Assembly (NCBI GenBank): GCA_949592205.1
Contig: CATIUR010000002.1
Location: 131,452,090 to 131,516,089 of the forward strand
Direction of reading: 5' to 3'
Origin: Helichrysum umbraculigerum
Taxonomy: Eukaryota > Streptophyta > Magnoliopsida > Asterales > Asteraceae
Length of the DNA stretch: 64,000 bases
Shown here: positions 23,160 to 34,688 of the stretch, piece by piece
Layout of the letters: every line of letters begins with the position of its first letter
Numbering within the stretch: the stretch's first letter is position 1
Notes under the pieces: generated by a model
What the model was told of the DNA's origin: nothing
Database searches by the model: none
What the model saw: the letters and a program-made list of their open reading frames with translations, nothing else
Made by a program: the position numbers and the translations under genes

Positions 23160-26100
23160 TTAAGTTGAAGTTGTATTTGAAGTTGAGTCATTGAAGAGTT
23201 GAGGATACTTGAGTCGCATTTGATCCTCTCGTTCCCAGGTGAATTCCGGACCACGCCTCGAATTCCACCTGACCTTGACAATTGGAATGCGACTTTGTTT
23301 GAGTTGTTTGACCTCACGGTCCATGATTTCGGCGGGTTCCTCAACAAAGTGGAGTTTCTCGTCAACTCGAATTTCATCGAGTGGAATGATAAGCGTCTCA
23401 TCAGATAGACACTTCTTCAGATTTGAGACATGGAATGTGGGATGCACACTGCTGAGTTCGGATGGCAGCTGCAATCGATATGCTACTGGACCAATCCTTT
23501 CAAGGATCTCGAATGGTCCAATGTATCTGGGATTCAACTTTCCTCGTTTGCCAAATCGGATTACGCCTTTCCAAGGCGATACTTTGAGTAGAACTCGATC
23601 CCCAACCTGGAACTCGAGTGGTTTGCGTCTCACGTCAGCATAACTTTTCTGACGATCACGCGCGGCCTTAAGCTTGTTTTGAATTTCAACGATTCTCTCG
23701 GTCGTCTCGTGAATGATTTCTGGACCTGTGAGTTGGCTATCCCCAACTTCGGTCCAACAGATAGGTGACCGGCACTTACGACCGTACAGTGCCTCGAAGG
23801 GTGCAGCTTTGATGCTGGTATGATAACTGTTGTTGTACGAGAACTCGCACAATGGTAGATGTTTTTCCCAGTTCACCCCGAAGTCTACTACGCAGGCCCG
23901 TAGCATGTCTTCTAGTGTTTGAATGGTTCGTTCGCTTTGACCGTCTGATTGAGGATGGTATGCGGTACTCATATCAAGTCGAGTACCCAGGGATTTTTGA
24001 AGTGATTGCCAAAATTGTGAAGTGAAACGACTATCTCTATCTGAGATAATTGAGATTGGAACACCGTGTTTGGTCACGATTTCCTTCAGATAAATGTTGG
24101 TGAGGCGTTCCATTTTGTCGGATTCCTTGATTGCCAGGAAGTGAGCAGATTTTGTGAGACGATCCACGATCACCCAAATGGAATCGCAACCGCTTGAGGA
24201 TTTGGGTAGTTTGGTTATGAAGTCCATGGCAATTTGTTCCCATTTCCATTCAGGAAGACTGGGTTGTTGAAGTAAACCAGAAGGTTTTTGATATTCGATT
24301 TTGACTTTGGAGCAAGTAAGGCACTTGCTGACATAGGTGGCGATTTCGGCTTTCATGTTCGGCCACCAGTAGAAGTCCTTGATTCCGTGGTACATTTTAT
24401 CGGATCCCGGATGGATAGAATATTTGGACTTGTGAGCTTCATCCATCACCAAGTCCCGTAGGTTCCCAAATTTAGGCAACCAGATTCGGTTTGAGAAATA
24501 CCTAATCCCGTTAGGTCTGATTTCGAATTGTTTATCCATGCCCCGCAAGGCTTCATCTTTGACATTTTCGTGTTTCAAGGCTTCGAGTTGAGCAGTGAGA
24601 ATTTGAATGTTTAAATTGTTGTGAATGGTCATACTGAGGGCTCGGACCCGAAGTGGTTTCACTCGCTCTTTTCGACTGAGGGCGTCAGCAACAACATTTG
24701 CTTTACCTGGATGATATTTGAGTTCGCAGTCGTAATCGGTAAGCAACTCGACCCATCGACGTTGCCTCATGTTGAGATCCTTCTGATCGAATATGTGTTG
24801 GAGACTTTTGTGGTCTGTAAAGATTGTGCATCTAGTGCCATAGAGGTAATGTCTCCAAATTTTGAGAGCAAAAACGACAGCTCCTAGTTCGAGGTCGTGG
24901 GTGGTGTAATTCTTTTCATGAATCTTGAGCTGTCGGGAAGCATAAGCTATGACTTTGTCTCGTTGCATAAGCACACAACCGAGACCTTGATGAGAAGCAT
25001 CGCAGTATACCACGAAGTCATCGGTGCCTTCGGGTAATGATAGAATAGGAGCACTGCAAAGCTTTTGCTTTAAGAGTTGGAATGCCGACTCTTGTTTATC
25101 AGTCCAGTCAAACTTTTTGTCTTTCTGGGTCAGAGTCGTGAGTGGTATGGCTATCTTGGAGAAATTTTCAATGAATCGTCGATAGTATCCGGCCAGTCCT
25201 AGAAACTGCCGTACTTCGGTCGGATTGGTTGGCGATTGCCAATCTTTGATAGCCTCGATTTTTGATGGGTCAACATGAATCCCCTGACTGTCAATCACGT
25301 GACCAAGGAATTGAACGGTTTTGATCCAGAACTCACACTTAGAGAACTTGGCATAGAGCTCCTCGTGTTTAAGTAGTTCAAGGATGGTTCTGAGGTGTTG
25401 CGCATGCTCTACTTTGCTTCGTGAATATATGAGGATGTCATCGATGAATACAATGACAAACTTATCAAGGTAAGGTTTACACACCCGATTCATAAGGTCC
25501 ATGAATACAGCCGGTGCATTGGTTAGGCCGAATGGCATCACTTGGAATTCGTAATGCCCGTAACGGGTTCTGAAAGCGGTTTTTGGAATATCGGCATCGC
25601 GAACACGCAATTGGTGATAACCGGATCGGAGATCAATCTTTGAATAACAACTCGACCCTTGAAGTTGGTCGAACAGGTCATCGATTCGAGGAAGTGGATA
25701 CCGGTTCTTGACAGTTAACTTGTTCAACTCTCGATAGTCGATACACATTCGAAAAGAACCATCTTTCTTCTTAACAAATAGGACCGGAGCTCCCCAAGGT
25801 GAAGAACTCGGCCTGATAAATCCTCGTTCCAGGAGTTCCTGTAATTGGGTGGACAGCTCCTGAAGTTCGGATGGAGCTAAACGGTATGGTGCTCGGGCCA
25901 CAGGCGCAGCACCTGGTACAAGATCGATTGAGAACTCAACCTGTCTTGGTGGTGGTAGACCAGGCAGTTCCTCAGGAAAGACTTCTGGAAAGTCTCGAAC
26001 AATTGGAACATCCTCAAGTCGCTTCTCCTCCGACTTTTTCTCCATGATGTGCGCGAGGATTGATGGATAACCCTTTCTCAGAAATTTCCGGGTTTTAAAA

Positions 26101-27605
26101 CAAGATATGATGTTAAGCCTCGTCCCTCCGGTCTCCCCCTGTATGACTAGGGTTCTACCGACAGTGAGAGGTATGCGAACAATTTTGTCATGGCAAATGA
26201 TTTCGGCGCGATGCTTGGATAACCAGTCCATGCCCACAATGACATCGAAACTTCCTATCTCAACAGGCATAAGATCTATGGAGAAGGTTTCGTCGGCTAG
26301 ATTTAAGGTGCAATTAGGTATCACACTATTGGTTTCTATCAATTTGCCATTTGCTAGCTCTACGGTGTACTTAACGTCTAAAGCAACAGGTGTAATGTCA
26401 AGTAGAGGGCAAAATTCATCGGAAATAAAACTCCTATCGGCACCAGTATCAAACAGTATAGAAGCAGTTAAATTGTTGAGGAGGAACATACCCGTGACCA
26501 CATTCGGGTCCTGACGGGCGTCCCCTGAGTTGATCACGAAGGCGCTACTTTTGACGTTGTTGTTGTTGCGGTGGTTGTTGTTGTTGTTGCCCTTATTCTT
26601 CAATTTTGGGCAAGAATCCCTGAAGTGTCCTGGGTTTCCACATTCATAACAGGACTTAGGTTGTCGGTTATTTCTGTCAGAGGGGTTGTTGTTAGATTTG
26701 GGGGCTCGGCAATCCTTAGTCGAATGCCCGTACCTCCTGCAGTTGTTGCAAGGAGTACCGCACTGACCAAAGTGGTGATAGTTACACTTGGGACAATAAG
26801 GTCTGTCCCCGGTGTAGCTGCGGTTGGATTCAGAGTTGGTGGTGTAGACTTGGATGGCGTTGTTTTTCTTGTTTGAGTTGTGGTGGTGTTCAGTGGATTT
26901 GCGTTTGTTGTTGTTGGAGGATGAGGTGTTGGAGGTCTCACGGCTGACAACTAGAGCCATGAGTTCGTGGGCCAATCGAATGGCACTTTCAGTAGTAGTT
27001 GGTTTGGATGAGGCGACGTTTCCCTGAATGTTCTCGGGAAGTCCACGAATGTATTTCTTAATGCCCTTACTTTCTGGTTCGACCAAACCTGGGCATAATA
27101 AGGCAAACTGCTGAAACTTGGTGGTATATTCAGCAACATCATTTCCCTGCACCTCCAGATGCCAGAATTCTTCTTCCAGCCTGTGCAATTCCTCTTCAGG
27201 ACAGTATTTTTCTGTCAGTTTCTTCTTCAGTTCGGCCCAAGGAAGCCGATTTGCAACCTCAAGGCCTACAGAGTTTGCGTGGGTTTTCCACCACGTGAGT
27301 GCACCTTCCTGAAAGGTGTAAGCAGCGAATTTGACCTTGTTGTTCTCAGTGCAGTCGCAGAGACTGAAAACAGATTCCATACGCTCAATCCAACGGATCA
27401 AGCCAATGTCACCTTCCGTGCCCTTGAAGTATAACGGTTTACAGCTAAGAAAGTCCTTATAGGAGCAAGGTTTGGGTGGTGGAGTATTGGTTGATGTGTC
27501 CTCGCTACCAGGTGGTGTTCGGGTAGCCAAGGCTTCGGTCACACTGCGGGCAATGATTCCCGCGATCTCAGCTTCGCTAAGGGTAATTTGACGGCGAGGA
27601 GGCAT
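23160..27605 (-). CDS. gypsy gag-pol polyprotein, 1481 residues
   Basis: This single open frame encodes all proteins of the element. Gag occupies about residues 50-225. Cysteine knuckles follow: a variant CPKC at 271, CNNCRRYGHSTKDC at 286 and CYECGNPGHFRDSC at 319. The aspartic protease has its DTGA at about 386. Reverse transcriptase spans about 560-790 with YSKIDLRSGYHQL (about 654) and the catalytic FIDDIL (about 720). RNase H has VVYCDASHQG (about 865) and THDLELGAVVFAL (about 902). Integrase has the HX-H-CX2C zinc site (1058-1098) and catalytic acids in AMDFIT (1128), SDRDSRF (1189) and QSERTIQ (1225). The tail (about 1390-1470, FVEEPAEIMDRE ... KVRWNSRRGPEFTWERE) is a chromodomain-like module of the kind that guides chromovirus integration. 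No stop or missing catalytic residue was seen. Confidence 0.95.
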   Translation of the reverse strand: MPPRRQITLSEAEIAGIIARSVTEALATRTPPGSEDTSTNTPPPKPCSYKDFLSCKPLYFKGTEGDIGLIRWIERMESVFSLCDCTENNKVKFAAYTFQEGALTWWKTHANSVGLEVANRLPWAELKKKLTEKYCPEEELHRLEEEFWHLEVQGNDVAEYTTKFQQFALLCPGLVEPESKGIKKYIRGLPENIQGNVASSKPTTTESAIRLAHELMALVVSRETSNTSSSNNNKRKSTEHHHNSNKKNNAIQVYTTNSESNRSYTGDRPYCPKCNYHHFGQCGTPCNNCRRYGHSTKDCRAPKSNNNPSDRNNRQPKSCYECGNPGHFRDSCPKLKNKGNNNNNHRNNNNVKSSAFVINSGDARQDPNVVTGMFLLNNLTASILFDTGADRSFISDEFCPLLDITPVALDVKYTVELANGKLIETNSVIPNCTLNLADETFSIDLMPVEIGSFDVIVGMDWLSKHRAEIICHDKIVRIPLTVGRTLVIQGETGGTRLNIISCFKTRKFLRKGYPSILAHIMEKKSEEKRLEDVPIVRDFPEVFPEELPGLPPPRQVEFSIDLVPGAAPVARAPYRLAPSELQELSTQLQELLERGFIRPSSSPWGAPVLFVKKKDGSFRMCIDYRELNKLTVKNRYPLPRIDDLFDQLQGSSCYSKIDLRSGYHQLRVRDADIPKTAFRTRYGHYEFQVMPFGLTNAPAVFMDLMNRVCKPYLDKFVIVFIDDILIYSRSKVEHAQHLRTILELLKHEELYAKFSKCEFWIKTVQFLGHVIDSQGIHVDPSKIEAIKDWQSPTNPTEVRQFLGLAGYYRRFIENFSKIAIPLTTLTQKDKKFDWTDKQESAFQLLKQKLCSAPILSLPEGTDDFVVYCDASHQGLGCVLMQRDKVIAYASRQLKIHEKNYTTHDLELGAVVFALKIWRHYLYGTRCTIFTDHKSLQHIFDQKDLNMRQRRWVELLTDYDCELKYHPGKANVVADALSRKERVKPLRVRALSMTIHNNLNIQILTAQLEALKHENVKDEALRGMDKQFEIRPNGIRYFSNRIWLPKFGNLRDLVMDEAHKSKYSIHPGSDKMYHGIKDFYWWPNMKAEIATYVSKCLTCSKVKIEYQKPSGLLQQPSLPEWKWEQIAMDFITKLPKSSSGCDSIWVIVDRLTKSAHFLAIKESDKMERLTNIYLKEIVTKHGVPISIISDRDSRFTSQFWQSLQKSLGTRLDMSTAYHPQSDGQSERTIQTLEDMLRACVVDFGVNWEKHLPLCEFSYNNSYHTSIKAAPFEALYGRKCRSPICWTEVGDSQLTGPEIIHETTERIVEIQNKLKAARDRQKSYADVRRKPLEFQVGDRVLLKVSPWKGVIRFGKRGKLNPRYIGPFEILERIGPVAYRLQLPSELSSVHPTFHVSNLKKCLSDETLIIPLDEIRVDEKLHFVEEPAEIMDREVKQLKQSRIPIVKVRWNSRRGPEFTWEREDQMRLKYPQLFNDSTSNTTST

Positions 27606-28046
27606 GATGCTGAGTAAGAAAGAACAAGGAAATGAAATAAGATACTAGTCCGAGTATGGTGAACTAGTGGTGTGTTTGTCATTTCGAGACAAAGCGTTAG
27701 AGAGAAAGAGGCCTATATTCATATAATATAATATAGCCTAAAGTTGTAATGAGGTCTACTTATGTATATATATATATATGTACATCACATAATAACCTAT
27801 TGAGTGTCTAGCACAGACGTGTTTTGAGTCCCGTTTCTCTCGAGGTCAGAGTCAACTAATGCATTCCTGTTCAACATAACTCTTTCAGATTTCACATCAT
27901 CTTTCTTTAATTGTACATAGTTGATCAGGCTATGTTAAATTAAAGTCGTATGATGTAATCCCTGAACTAGTCATAACTAATAAGGAATACTGCCTAACGG
28001 TCATAGTCTAGGTCCACTAAATGCAACCTAGTTCACTATAACCTTA
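27606..28046 (-). other. leader of the gypsy element
   Basis: This is non-coding sequence between the primer site and the gag start, with a TA-rich run at about 27766-27780. No upstream frame of note is visible. Confidence 0.6.
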
Positions 28047-28059
28047 GGCTCTGATACCA
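28047..28059 (-). other. primer-binding site, initiator tRNA-Met (gypsy)
   Basis: The minus strand reads TGGTATCAGAGCC three bases inside the 5' LTR edge at 28063, setting the minus orientation. Confidence 0.9.
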
Positions 28060-28062
28060 ATC

Positions 28063-30476
28063 TGTGACACCCCCAAATTTAATGATTTGCGGAAGCTTGA
28101 TTTGGGTGTCACTAATCAATATACAAAGCACATAAGATATAATGAACGACCACTATATGCGTCGTTTTAAACTTGTATAGATAAAGTAAATGTTTACATC
28201 AAAATATAGTTACATTAGCTCGGTTCCTGAAATTGAGAGATTACATAGCATAATTACTTTTACAAAATATAATAATGCAGTCCAATCTCTAGTTGTATGT
28301 ATGCTGACTCGAGCTAATAATTCCTGCTTGTGCAGCCAAACTACTGCTGGGTACCTGTGATAAATACTAAAATGGGTCAGCGAAAACGCTGGTGAGCTCA
28401 CAGGTTTGTATGTCAATGTATAGTTGTCAGAACCGCAAGATTTATATTGAATTTAAAATGCAATTAAGCAAAATAAAAGTTATACTGTCCATGAGCACAT
28501 AGTCTGAGCTTAACTTGATTTGTCAGGCCCACTTAAGGAAACCTAACTTGAAATGCCTCCTACGAGTGTCTAATCCACACTCGTCTTCCCAAATGCTAAT
28601 ACATCCGTTTGACCGGTTAGTGCGTGCTAACCCGGATGAGGATTGTCAATCCCATATGATATCATATACTAACATTCATGCTATAAATACTAGAGACTAT
28701 GCTATGGAGGACTTTAAATTGATTAGCTTGAAACTCATGTAGTATTTGAAGTTTGGCACTTGCGTTCTACTTGTAAAACAAAACAGAGCAGTATTATCAC
28801 ACCCCTAGTTGTAAAATAGTGAAAATGGGGCTATGAAACTCACCTGAGTCTTGGAGTGTTTAAGTTAATAAACTTGAAGTAATTAGCTGTGAGTTGATGT
28901 CCAAAGACTTGAAACCTGAATGTGTCCACGACACTTGATTGTTATTAATTGTACCGGTATCTCGAAAGACTACCTTTGTAGTTGTTATTTAATTATATAT
29001 GTCCAAATTACTACGATTTGGTTGATTAATTGTTTTGTTTCAAGTTACTACGACTTGATTGACTAAATTATCCAAGTTACTACGACTTGGTTGATTGAAT
29101 AATCTGTTTTGTAAGTTTTGAAAATGTGTACGGCCCGTTGGTGACGGTTTGTAATAATAATAATTCTAAAATGTTGACTTTGCTACAGTACTGCTACAGT
29201 AAATTTGACTTTTTTTTGAACAGTAACTTTGACTTCAAAATTCTGGTTTTTCTGTGTTTTGCGACACAACATGCGACACAAAGATTTGACATGCGACACA
29301 ATGGTTGTGTCGCAGACGTCATGCGACACAAGGATACGACACAGGGACTGTGTCGCATCGAATACGAAATGCTAATTTAATAGCGACATAGTGGTTGTGT
29401 CGTATAGAAATACGACATAATTTGCGACATAGTGTACGACACAATATTGTGTCGCATGGGTTACGACGTTAACGGTTTGGTACGACACAAGATGCGACAT
29501 AACGGGTTTTATGCGACATAGTATGCGACACAATGCTTGTGTCGCATAGATGAACATCAGCCCAGAAACTTGCGACTGACGAGATTTTCAACCTCAAAAC
29601 CCAAATTAAACTCGTTTTCCAGCTGTAAAATCATGTTTCTTTCATGTATTTGGACATATATAGTTAAATACAACATTATAACACTAAAACAAACACACAT
29701 TTGATAGATCTAAGAGTTTTTATAAAAATCCTTACAATCGAATTTTGAAGCGATTTGAGGCCGAAAATGATGTTGTTGCTTTTGTTAATCTTGTTCCACT
29801 TGTAGTGAGGATTCCGAAAATGAAATTTTTGAGGGTCGATTTGGTGATTCCGAAATTTGGTGATGATTTGGTTGAGAGTGTTTTAGTTGTGTGTGTGTGT
29901 TTGGTTAGATGAAATGAAAAAGAGGAAGGAAGGTGGATGATGATAGGGGCTGCATTTTTGGAGGGTGGGGGCCCACCAAAGTGTGGGTCTCCATCTTTTT
30001 AATTTCTGTACCCGCGCTCCGTGCGGTGTTCGTTTGCTCCGTCGTTTAAACGTTAAATAATTATTCAATATTTTTGTTGAAGTATTTTATAAAGTACTTA
30101 ATAATTGTGTTATAAAACGTTATCTCGATTTTGTTTGTTTGCGCGTTCACATTTAATCGCGTTGTTCTCGCTTGTACGATATGGGATGAATACGACATAT
30201 TATAAAAATAATATTCTTGATATAATTGCATTATCAAATAATGTTACATTATTTAATTAAATTGTTCACCAACGTCCGCATTTTATTGAACCGAAATACA
30301 TTCGATTTGAATTGAGCGCGATTTAATCAAATCGTTTACTTGTACATATATATTCAACAAACAATATATACATATATATATTAATTGATACAGTAATTAG
30401 CCTATCAAAGCACTAATTACACATATAAACACTTGATTAGGCACTAATCACTAGTCCTAATTTGACGGGTGACACA
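28063..30476 (-). repeat. 5' LTR of the intact gypsy element
   Basis: This 2414-bp LTR is nearly identical to 20701-23125. On the minus strand transcription control should lie at the right: a conserved GCGGACGTTGGTGAACAAT block (about 30264-30282) and an ACCGCACGGAGCGC block (about 30012-30030) recur in the other gypsy LTRs. The motif array is at 29261-29550. The splice-like module runs from 28843 down to 28355, with hairpin CAGCG-AAAA-CGCTG (plus orientation, 28378-28391). Confidence 0.92.
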
Positions 30477-30481
30477 GACAT

Positions 30482-31264
30482 CTTCTACAATAACCAATAT
30501 CTTCAAGAGTAATAGCTCTAACCCACCTAATAATTCCAAACATATGGAATACTCGACCAAAATCATGGTCTCCCGTTTCAAACCGCGAGCGATAACAAAA
30601 ACTCCCTCTGACACCCATCACTGTCGATTACTAAAACGGATGTGGTACCGTTTATTACCCATCTACCCAACCGAGAAAACCATCTTCTTGAGCACCGTAA
30701 CAAACCTCACATCTTTGAATAACCTAGTCCGTATCAATGAAGTTCCCGAGACATCACGTCCCTACACTCGCACCATCAAACCCTAAGTTTGATAACGTTC
30801 ATCTATTCTTTTGCATGGGATCGCAAAGAATGATAAACTCGAATCCAAAACCCGGATCCCAAAAAATCTCTCCGCAACAAATCACCGATCGAAACCTGAT
30901 CACCGACTCCATTACCACCGCAAACAATCACTGTCATAACGTAACCGGCCTCCTGCCGTGTCGTCACGCCACAACCCACCAAACAAAACCCTAATCTTGT
31001 TCAATCCGGAAAACAACTCTTTGAGTTCGTCGCGATCTAAGATAAAAAAAATGAGTCTATCAATCTCAATCACATGTTGCAATCAAATCCTAACCGTGTC
31101 GTTACAATCGTCCCCCCGATGATTATCTTCAACCGAATCTAGATCCACTATGATTATCTGGCCACAATAACCATAGCTCTCCATCCTTCAGTAAAACCCT
31201 AACCATCAACAATCCATCTTGATCGTGCTTTCATCCGCTATTGTTCCCAATCGCTCAACCTTGA
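30482..31264 (-). other. internal region, part 2, of the non-autonomous element
   Basis: This is about 0.8 kb of internal sequence between the nested gypsy element and the 5' LTR. Two short plus-strand open frames occur but no retroviral motif is seen in any frame. With 19734-20700 it makes up the whole original interior. Confidence 0.55.
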
Positions 31265-31276
31265 GCTCTGATACCA
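31265..31276 (-). other. primer-binding site, tRNA-Met (non-autonomous element)
   Basis: The minus strand reads TGGTATCAGAGC two bases inside the 5' LTR edge at 31279. Confidence 0.88.
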
Positions 31277-31278
31277 GT

Positions 31279-31745
31279 TGTTAAGAATTTAGGACCCAAA
31301 CAACGCGCACAATTGAACACAATTGTACCCACAACAATAAACGAATAACCAATTGCTAACAAAGCAATCAAACAAGCAAAAAACAAGATAAATAAATACG
31401 ATACAAGAATGTAAATGACGCAAGAATTTAACGTGGTTATGTCCAATCTCCAACTTGGAGATTGGTTTAGTCCACGGGGCCAAACCGAGAGAGTTCTTCT
31501 TTTGTTATTTTGGTGGCTTCAAGGTTACAATTACATAGGGTTTAATATAAATAGTATAATAATATCTTGACCAACAAGCTAAATATTTATTGGCTGACTT
31601 GCGTAGCGATCCTCCGTAATTAGTATATTATCTCTTTTTTTCCACATTCCTTTTTGCAAGTCACGTGACCAATATCATTTAATTTCTTGTCATGTGATCA
31701 CTTTGATTAAATCTTCACTATTATATATTTATATATTTCTCAACA
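31279..31745 (-). repeat. 5' LTR of the non-autonomous element
   Basis: This 467-bp LTR is identical by eye to 19267-19733. It ends at the right target duplication CATAC (31746-31750). AATATAAATAG near 31549 on the plus strand may matter for neither strand; no clear minus-strand TATA box was chosen. Confidence 0.9.
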
Positions 31746-31750
31746 CATAC

Positions 31751-32636
31751 AAAACTCACATTTACAACACCACAAGCTGATTGATTTGTATTAGCATTTA
31801 GACATTGGCCCACACTACATGGCAACAGTCAACCCAAGTAGTTTGGCCACGCTAATAACCAATCACTTCCCTCCGCATATCTTTGCAAACGTCAGGTATT
31901 GATAATTTACATGTTGAACTAGAAGTGGCAGTAACTGGGTCAGGTCCGAAAGGGTTGGTTTCTAGTATGGGTCAATGGACCAGGTTTGGTTGGTTGGCCC
32001 TGAAACTCTTATTTGTCCATTTTTTATAAGTAGTCCATATGTTACTTATGATTAGAAAATATAGTATAAGATGATTTAAGATGTTGTATGCATTTATAGT
32101 ATACATTGGGAGAATTTAAACGAGTTTGACCCAATTGAACCGTTCCCCTTTAAGCTAGTTATTTTTTACTTGACCCATGTTAGATTTAACACAACTCAAA
32201 TTGACCCGTTCCATTCTTATCTCAATCCTGTAAAGTGTTTCTTGAAAGTCTAGTGTGTTTTAGATTTTCACATGAATTTGCTCCAGATAGAAACTGTCCA
32301 CGAACAAAATAGAAAGCAGAGAGTTTATGGTGCTACAAACCATAATCATGAAATAACTGATATTGTAAGTTAACTTAGAGAATTCAACAGCAAAGACATC
32401 CAAAATGGCTTAACAATGATTGCGAAAATAGCAAACGGGCAGGCTAAAACATCCCCAAATTCTATGAAGAACAAGCATGGTGTGGAGTCTACTTGTGATG
32501 AAAAGGAGTACACATTGCATCTTTTAAAATCAACAAAAACGAAGTTCATGAGAATAATATGCCAACTTAGCACTAAAAAACCCAAGCCCGGCAATAATAA
32601 CAAGTAACAGGACCTCGGGAGGTTCAACAGCAGTTT
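31751..32636. repeat. duplicated flank block with a hydrophobic exon relic
   Basis: 31760-31930 matches 42780-42950 in parallel and 15900-16060 inverted. On the minus strand at 32370-32639 an 89-codon frame contains a hydrophobic segment (LACPFAIFAIIVKPFWM) that recurs at 41004-41189 as LACPLVIFMIMVAPFWM, and a second (PPEVLLLVIIAGLG in a neighbouring frame). This looks like a decayed gene for a small membrane protein that I do not recognise. Confidence 0.5.
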
Positions 32637-32749
32637 CAAAGTGTGGACACCCGGTCAAAAATGGGCCAAAATTAGGGGCCAATTTAAACTTTAATTACTC
32701 GTACTCGGTACGTGTTAAAACAAAAGTATCCGAATATTATATATGTATT

Positions 32750-32822
<73 letters not shown>

Positions 32823-33625
32823 ACAATGAATAAATAATAATCGCGTACAAACAATTCTAAAGGAACGTGTAATCTCAAATACGGACATTGGTGAAAAACA
32901 TTTTTAAATAATCTATTATTGACGAGAATAATAATTATTTACACGGTTGAGGTTTTAAATACATTTTGGATATTGAAAACTATCCGTCAAAGTAAGTTGG
33001 AACAAAGTTATATTTTTATAACTCACTAAAAGTATTTTTATAAAATACTTCAATGAAAAGTATATACGATTTTATTTTTAGGAAATTATTATTCTAAAAT
33101 AAAATCCCACTTTGCGATCGGGTACCAAAACACGGGTCAAAATATCACGAGGCGGGGCAAAACTTTGGCCAACCACCTCCGATAATTGGAGATGGTCGGC
33201 CTTCCATTTCATTTCTCAATCTCAATCTCTCGGTCTCTCTTTTCTCTCTTTTGGATCATCAAACAAACAACAAACAACAACAACACAACAATCATCAACA
33301 TCATCACTATCATAATCATCAATCGATATCATCATCCATCTATCTCTTCCTCATCTCTCGGCAACCACCACCGCCGAGACCACCACCACCGAAACCACCG
33401 CCACTTTCTTCGAACAACAACAACCACCGGCCACCACCTCATCCCTTCGATATCATCATCGTAAATTAGGAGAAGGAGGAAGCTACGAACACTAACATCA
33501 CCATCATCGTCGTGCATCATCATCATTTTATCTCCTTCACTACTCTCGGGTCACCACCACTTCGGCACCCATCACCCATCGTGAGCAACCACCTATTCTC
33601 TTTAAGTTATTTCATGTTTTAATGC

Positions 33626-33674
<49 letters not shown>

Positions 33675-33982
33675 TACACGATATATACAGATACAGCTAC
33701 ATGATGTATATATATGTATAAATGCATATCATGTATTATCTATTACATGGATCACGTGTGTGAGCTTGTGAGGAAGAAACATATTGGTTTAATTGCTAAT
33801 ACAATATAAATAAATATTTTGGTAAAATATATACAAAGTGGTAACCTAGGCTAGTGGTTAAATGCTTGTGGTTGTAGAGTAGTGGTTAAATCCTGTGACC
33901 CTCTTTTAATTCCATTTATTTTTGGTATAAGCTGTAAACAACACACATATACATATTTTAGTAGGTTTTCAACAAATAACAG

Positions 33983-34050
33983 GCACTCAGCCTACTGGTA
34001 GTGAGTCGAGATTTGAAGGGAAAGGTCATGGGTTCGAAACCCATGACTTG
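33983..34050 (+). other. tRNA-like segment with extended T-arm
   Basis: CAGCCTACTGGTAG resembles an internal A box, and GGTTCGAAACC (34031-34041) fits the pol III B box. The flanks AGGTCATGG/CCATGAC extend the T-arm into a longer stem. It may be a relic of a tRNA or a tRNA-derived SINE. It lacks a convincing full cloverleaf. Confidence 0.4.
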
Positions 34051-34130
34051 TTTTGATTAAAAATCATTTTTGACTAACTCACTGTAAATGCATATATGTA
34101 TATACTTAGCACTTTATACTCAAAAGAAGG

Positions 34131-34200
34131 CATGTAGCCTAGTGGTTAAGGTGTGGCTTATGTAGCAAAGGGTCAAAGGTTCAAACCCAATGACCTGTGA
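34131..34200 (+). other. tRNA-like segment with A and B boxes
   Basis: TAGCCTAGTGGTTAAGG (34135-34151) fits the A box and GGTTCAAACCC (34178-34188) fits the B box, spaced as in a tRNA gene. The flanking GGTCAAAG/TGACC partly pairs. A relic or SINE head is more likely than a working tRNA. Confidence 0.45.
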
Positions 34201-34688
34201 TTTTTATATAAACATATATTTATTTTATTTATTCAATCACACTTAAATAAATAAATATATATACCTCTACTTACAATGACAAATAATACAAATATATACA
34301 TATATTTTCGGATAGATATGTTTTTGTAACAAATGAAACGGACGTATTTATACGCTATTTACGAAATTGTATATATATATACCACAGAAAAATGTACAAA
34401 GTATAGTTATGTGAAAACAAACGAAATTATATTTTTGAAATATAATGTCAATCCGCCACCAACGGGCCGTATATCTTTATCAACTTCGAAAACAAATACA
34501 ACCGAATACTTTGGGAATAATTAAATTGGAAGAACACTTATCGAATACTTGGATACAATTAAATCGAATAAACACTTATGACTGGTCTATTTAAACGTCC
34601 ACTTACAAATATACAATCTCGCGTGTTTAGGACGTTAGAGGATTACGAATTGGATATTACTTGCGGTTAGGAACGCTAGCACCCACAG

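Larger units (their letters stand above)
20701..30476 (-). mobile_element. intact Ty3/gypsy chromovirus (Tekay-like), nested
   Basis: This is a complete LTR retrotransposon with target duplication GACAT (20696-20700, 30477-30481). It has LTRs of 2425 and 2414 bp, a tRNA-Met primer site (28047-28059), a polypurine tract (23126-23135) and one intact gag-pol frame. By eye the LTRs differ by about five substitutions plus one 11-bp unit (GCTACAGTACT) lost or gained in a short tandem repeat, so the insertion is recent. The gene order protease-reverse transcriptase-RNase H-integrase and the C-terminal chromodomain-like tail place it among chromoviruses; its C-terminal wording suggests Tekay/Del. It is probably still capable of moving. 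Confidence 0.93.
19267..31745 (-). mobile_element. non-autonomous LTR retrotransposon, interrupted by a gypsy element
   Basis: Two 467-bp LTRs (19267-19733 and 31279-31745) begin TGTTAAGAAT and end CTCAACA, and I saw no difference between them. CATAC flanks both ends (19262-19266, 31746-31750). The minus strand has a tRNA-Met primer site at 31265-31276 and a polypurine tract at 19734-19745, so it is oriented minus. Without the nested gypsy element the internal region is only about 1.76 kb and shows no gag or pol, so it depended on another element for movement (LARD-like). The primer site and purine tract resemble copia elements, but the superfamily is unproven. Confidence 0.9.

Noticed and set aside
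26571..26950. Open frames in both strands over the gag region
   Set aside because: They are shadows of the 1481-codon gag-pol frame caused by Asn- and Lys-rich codons.
33112..33469. Histidine- and proline-rich open frames
   Set aside because: They are explained by CATCAT and CACCACC-rich leader-like LTR sequence; no conserved motif or start context.
34131..34200. Functional tRNA gene
   Set aside because: A and B boxes are present, but no convincing acceptor stem or complete cloverleaf can be folded, and it lies inside a solo LTR.
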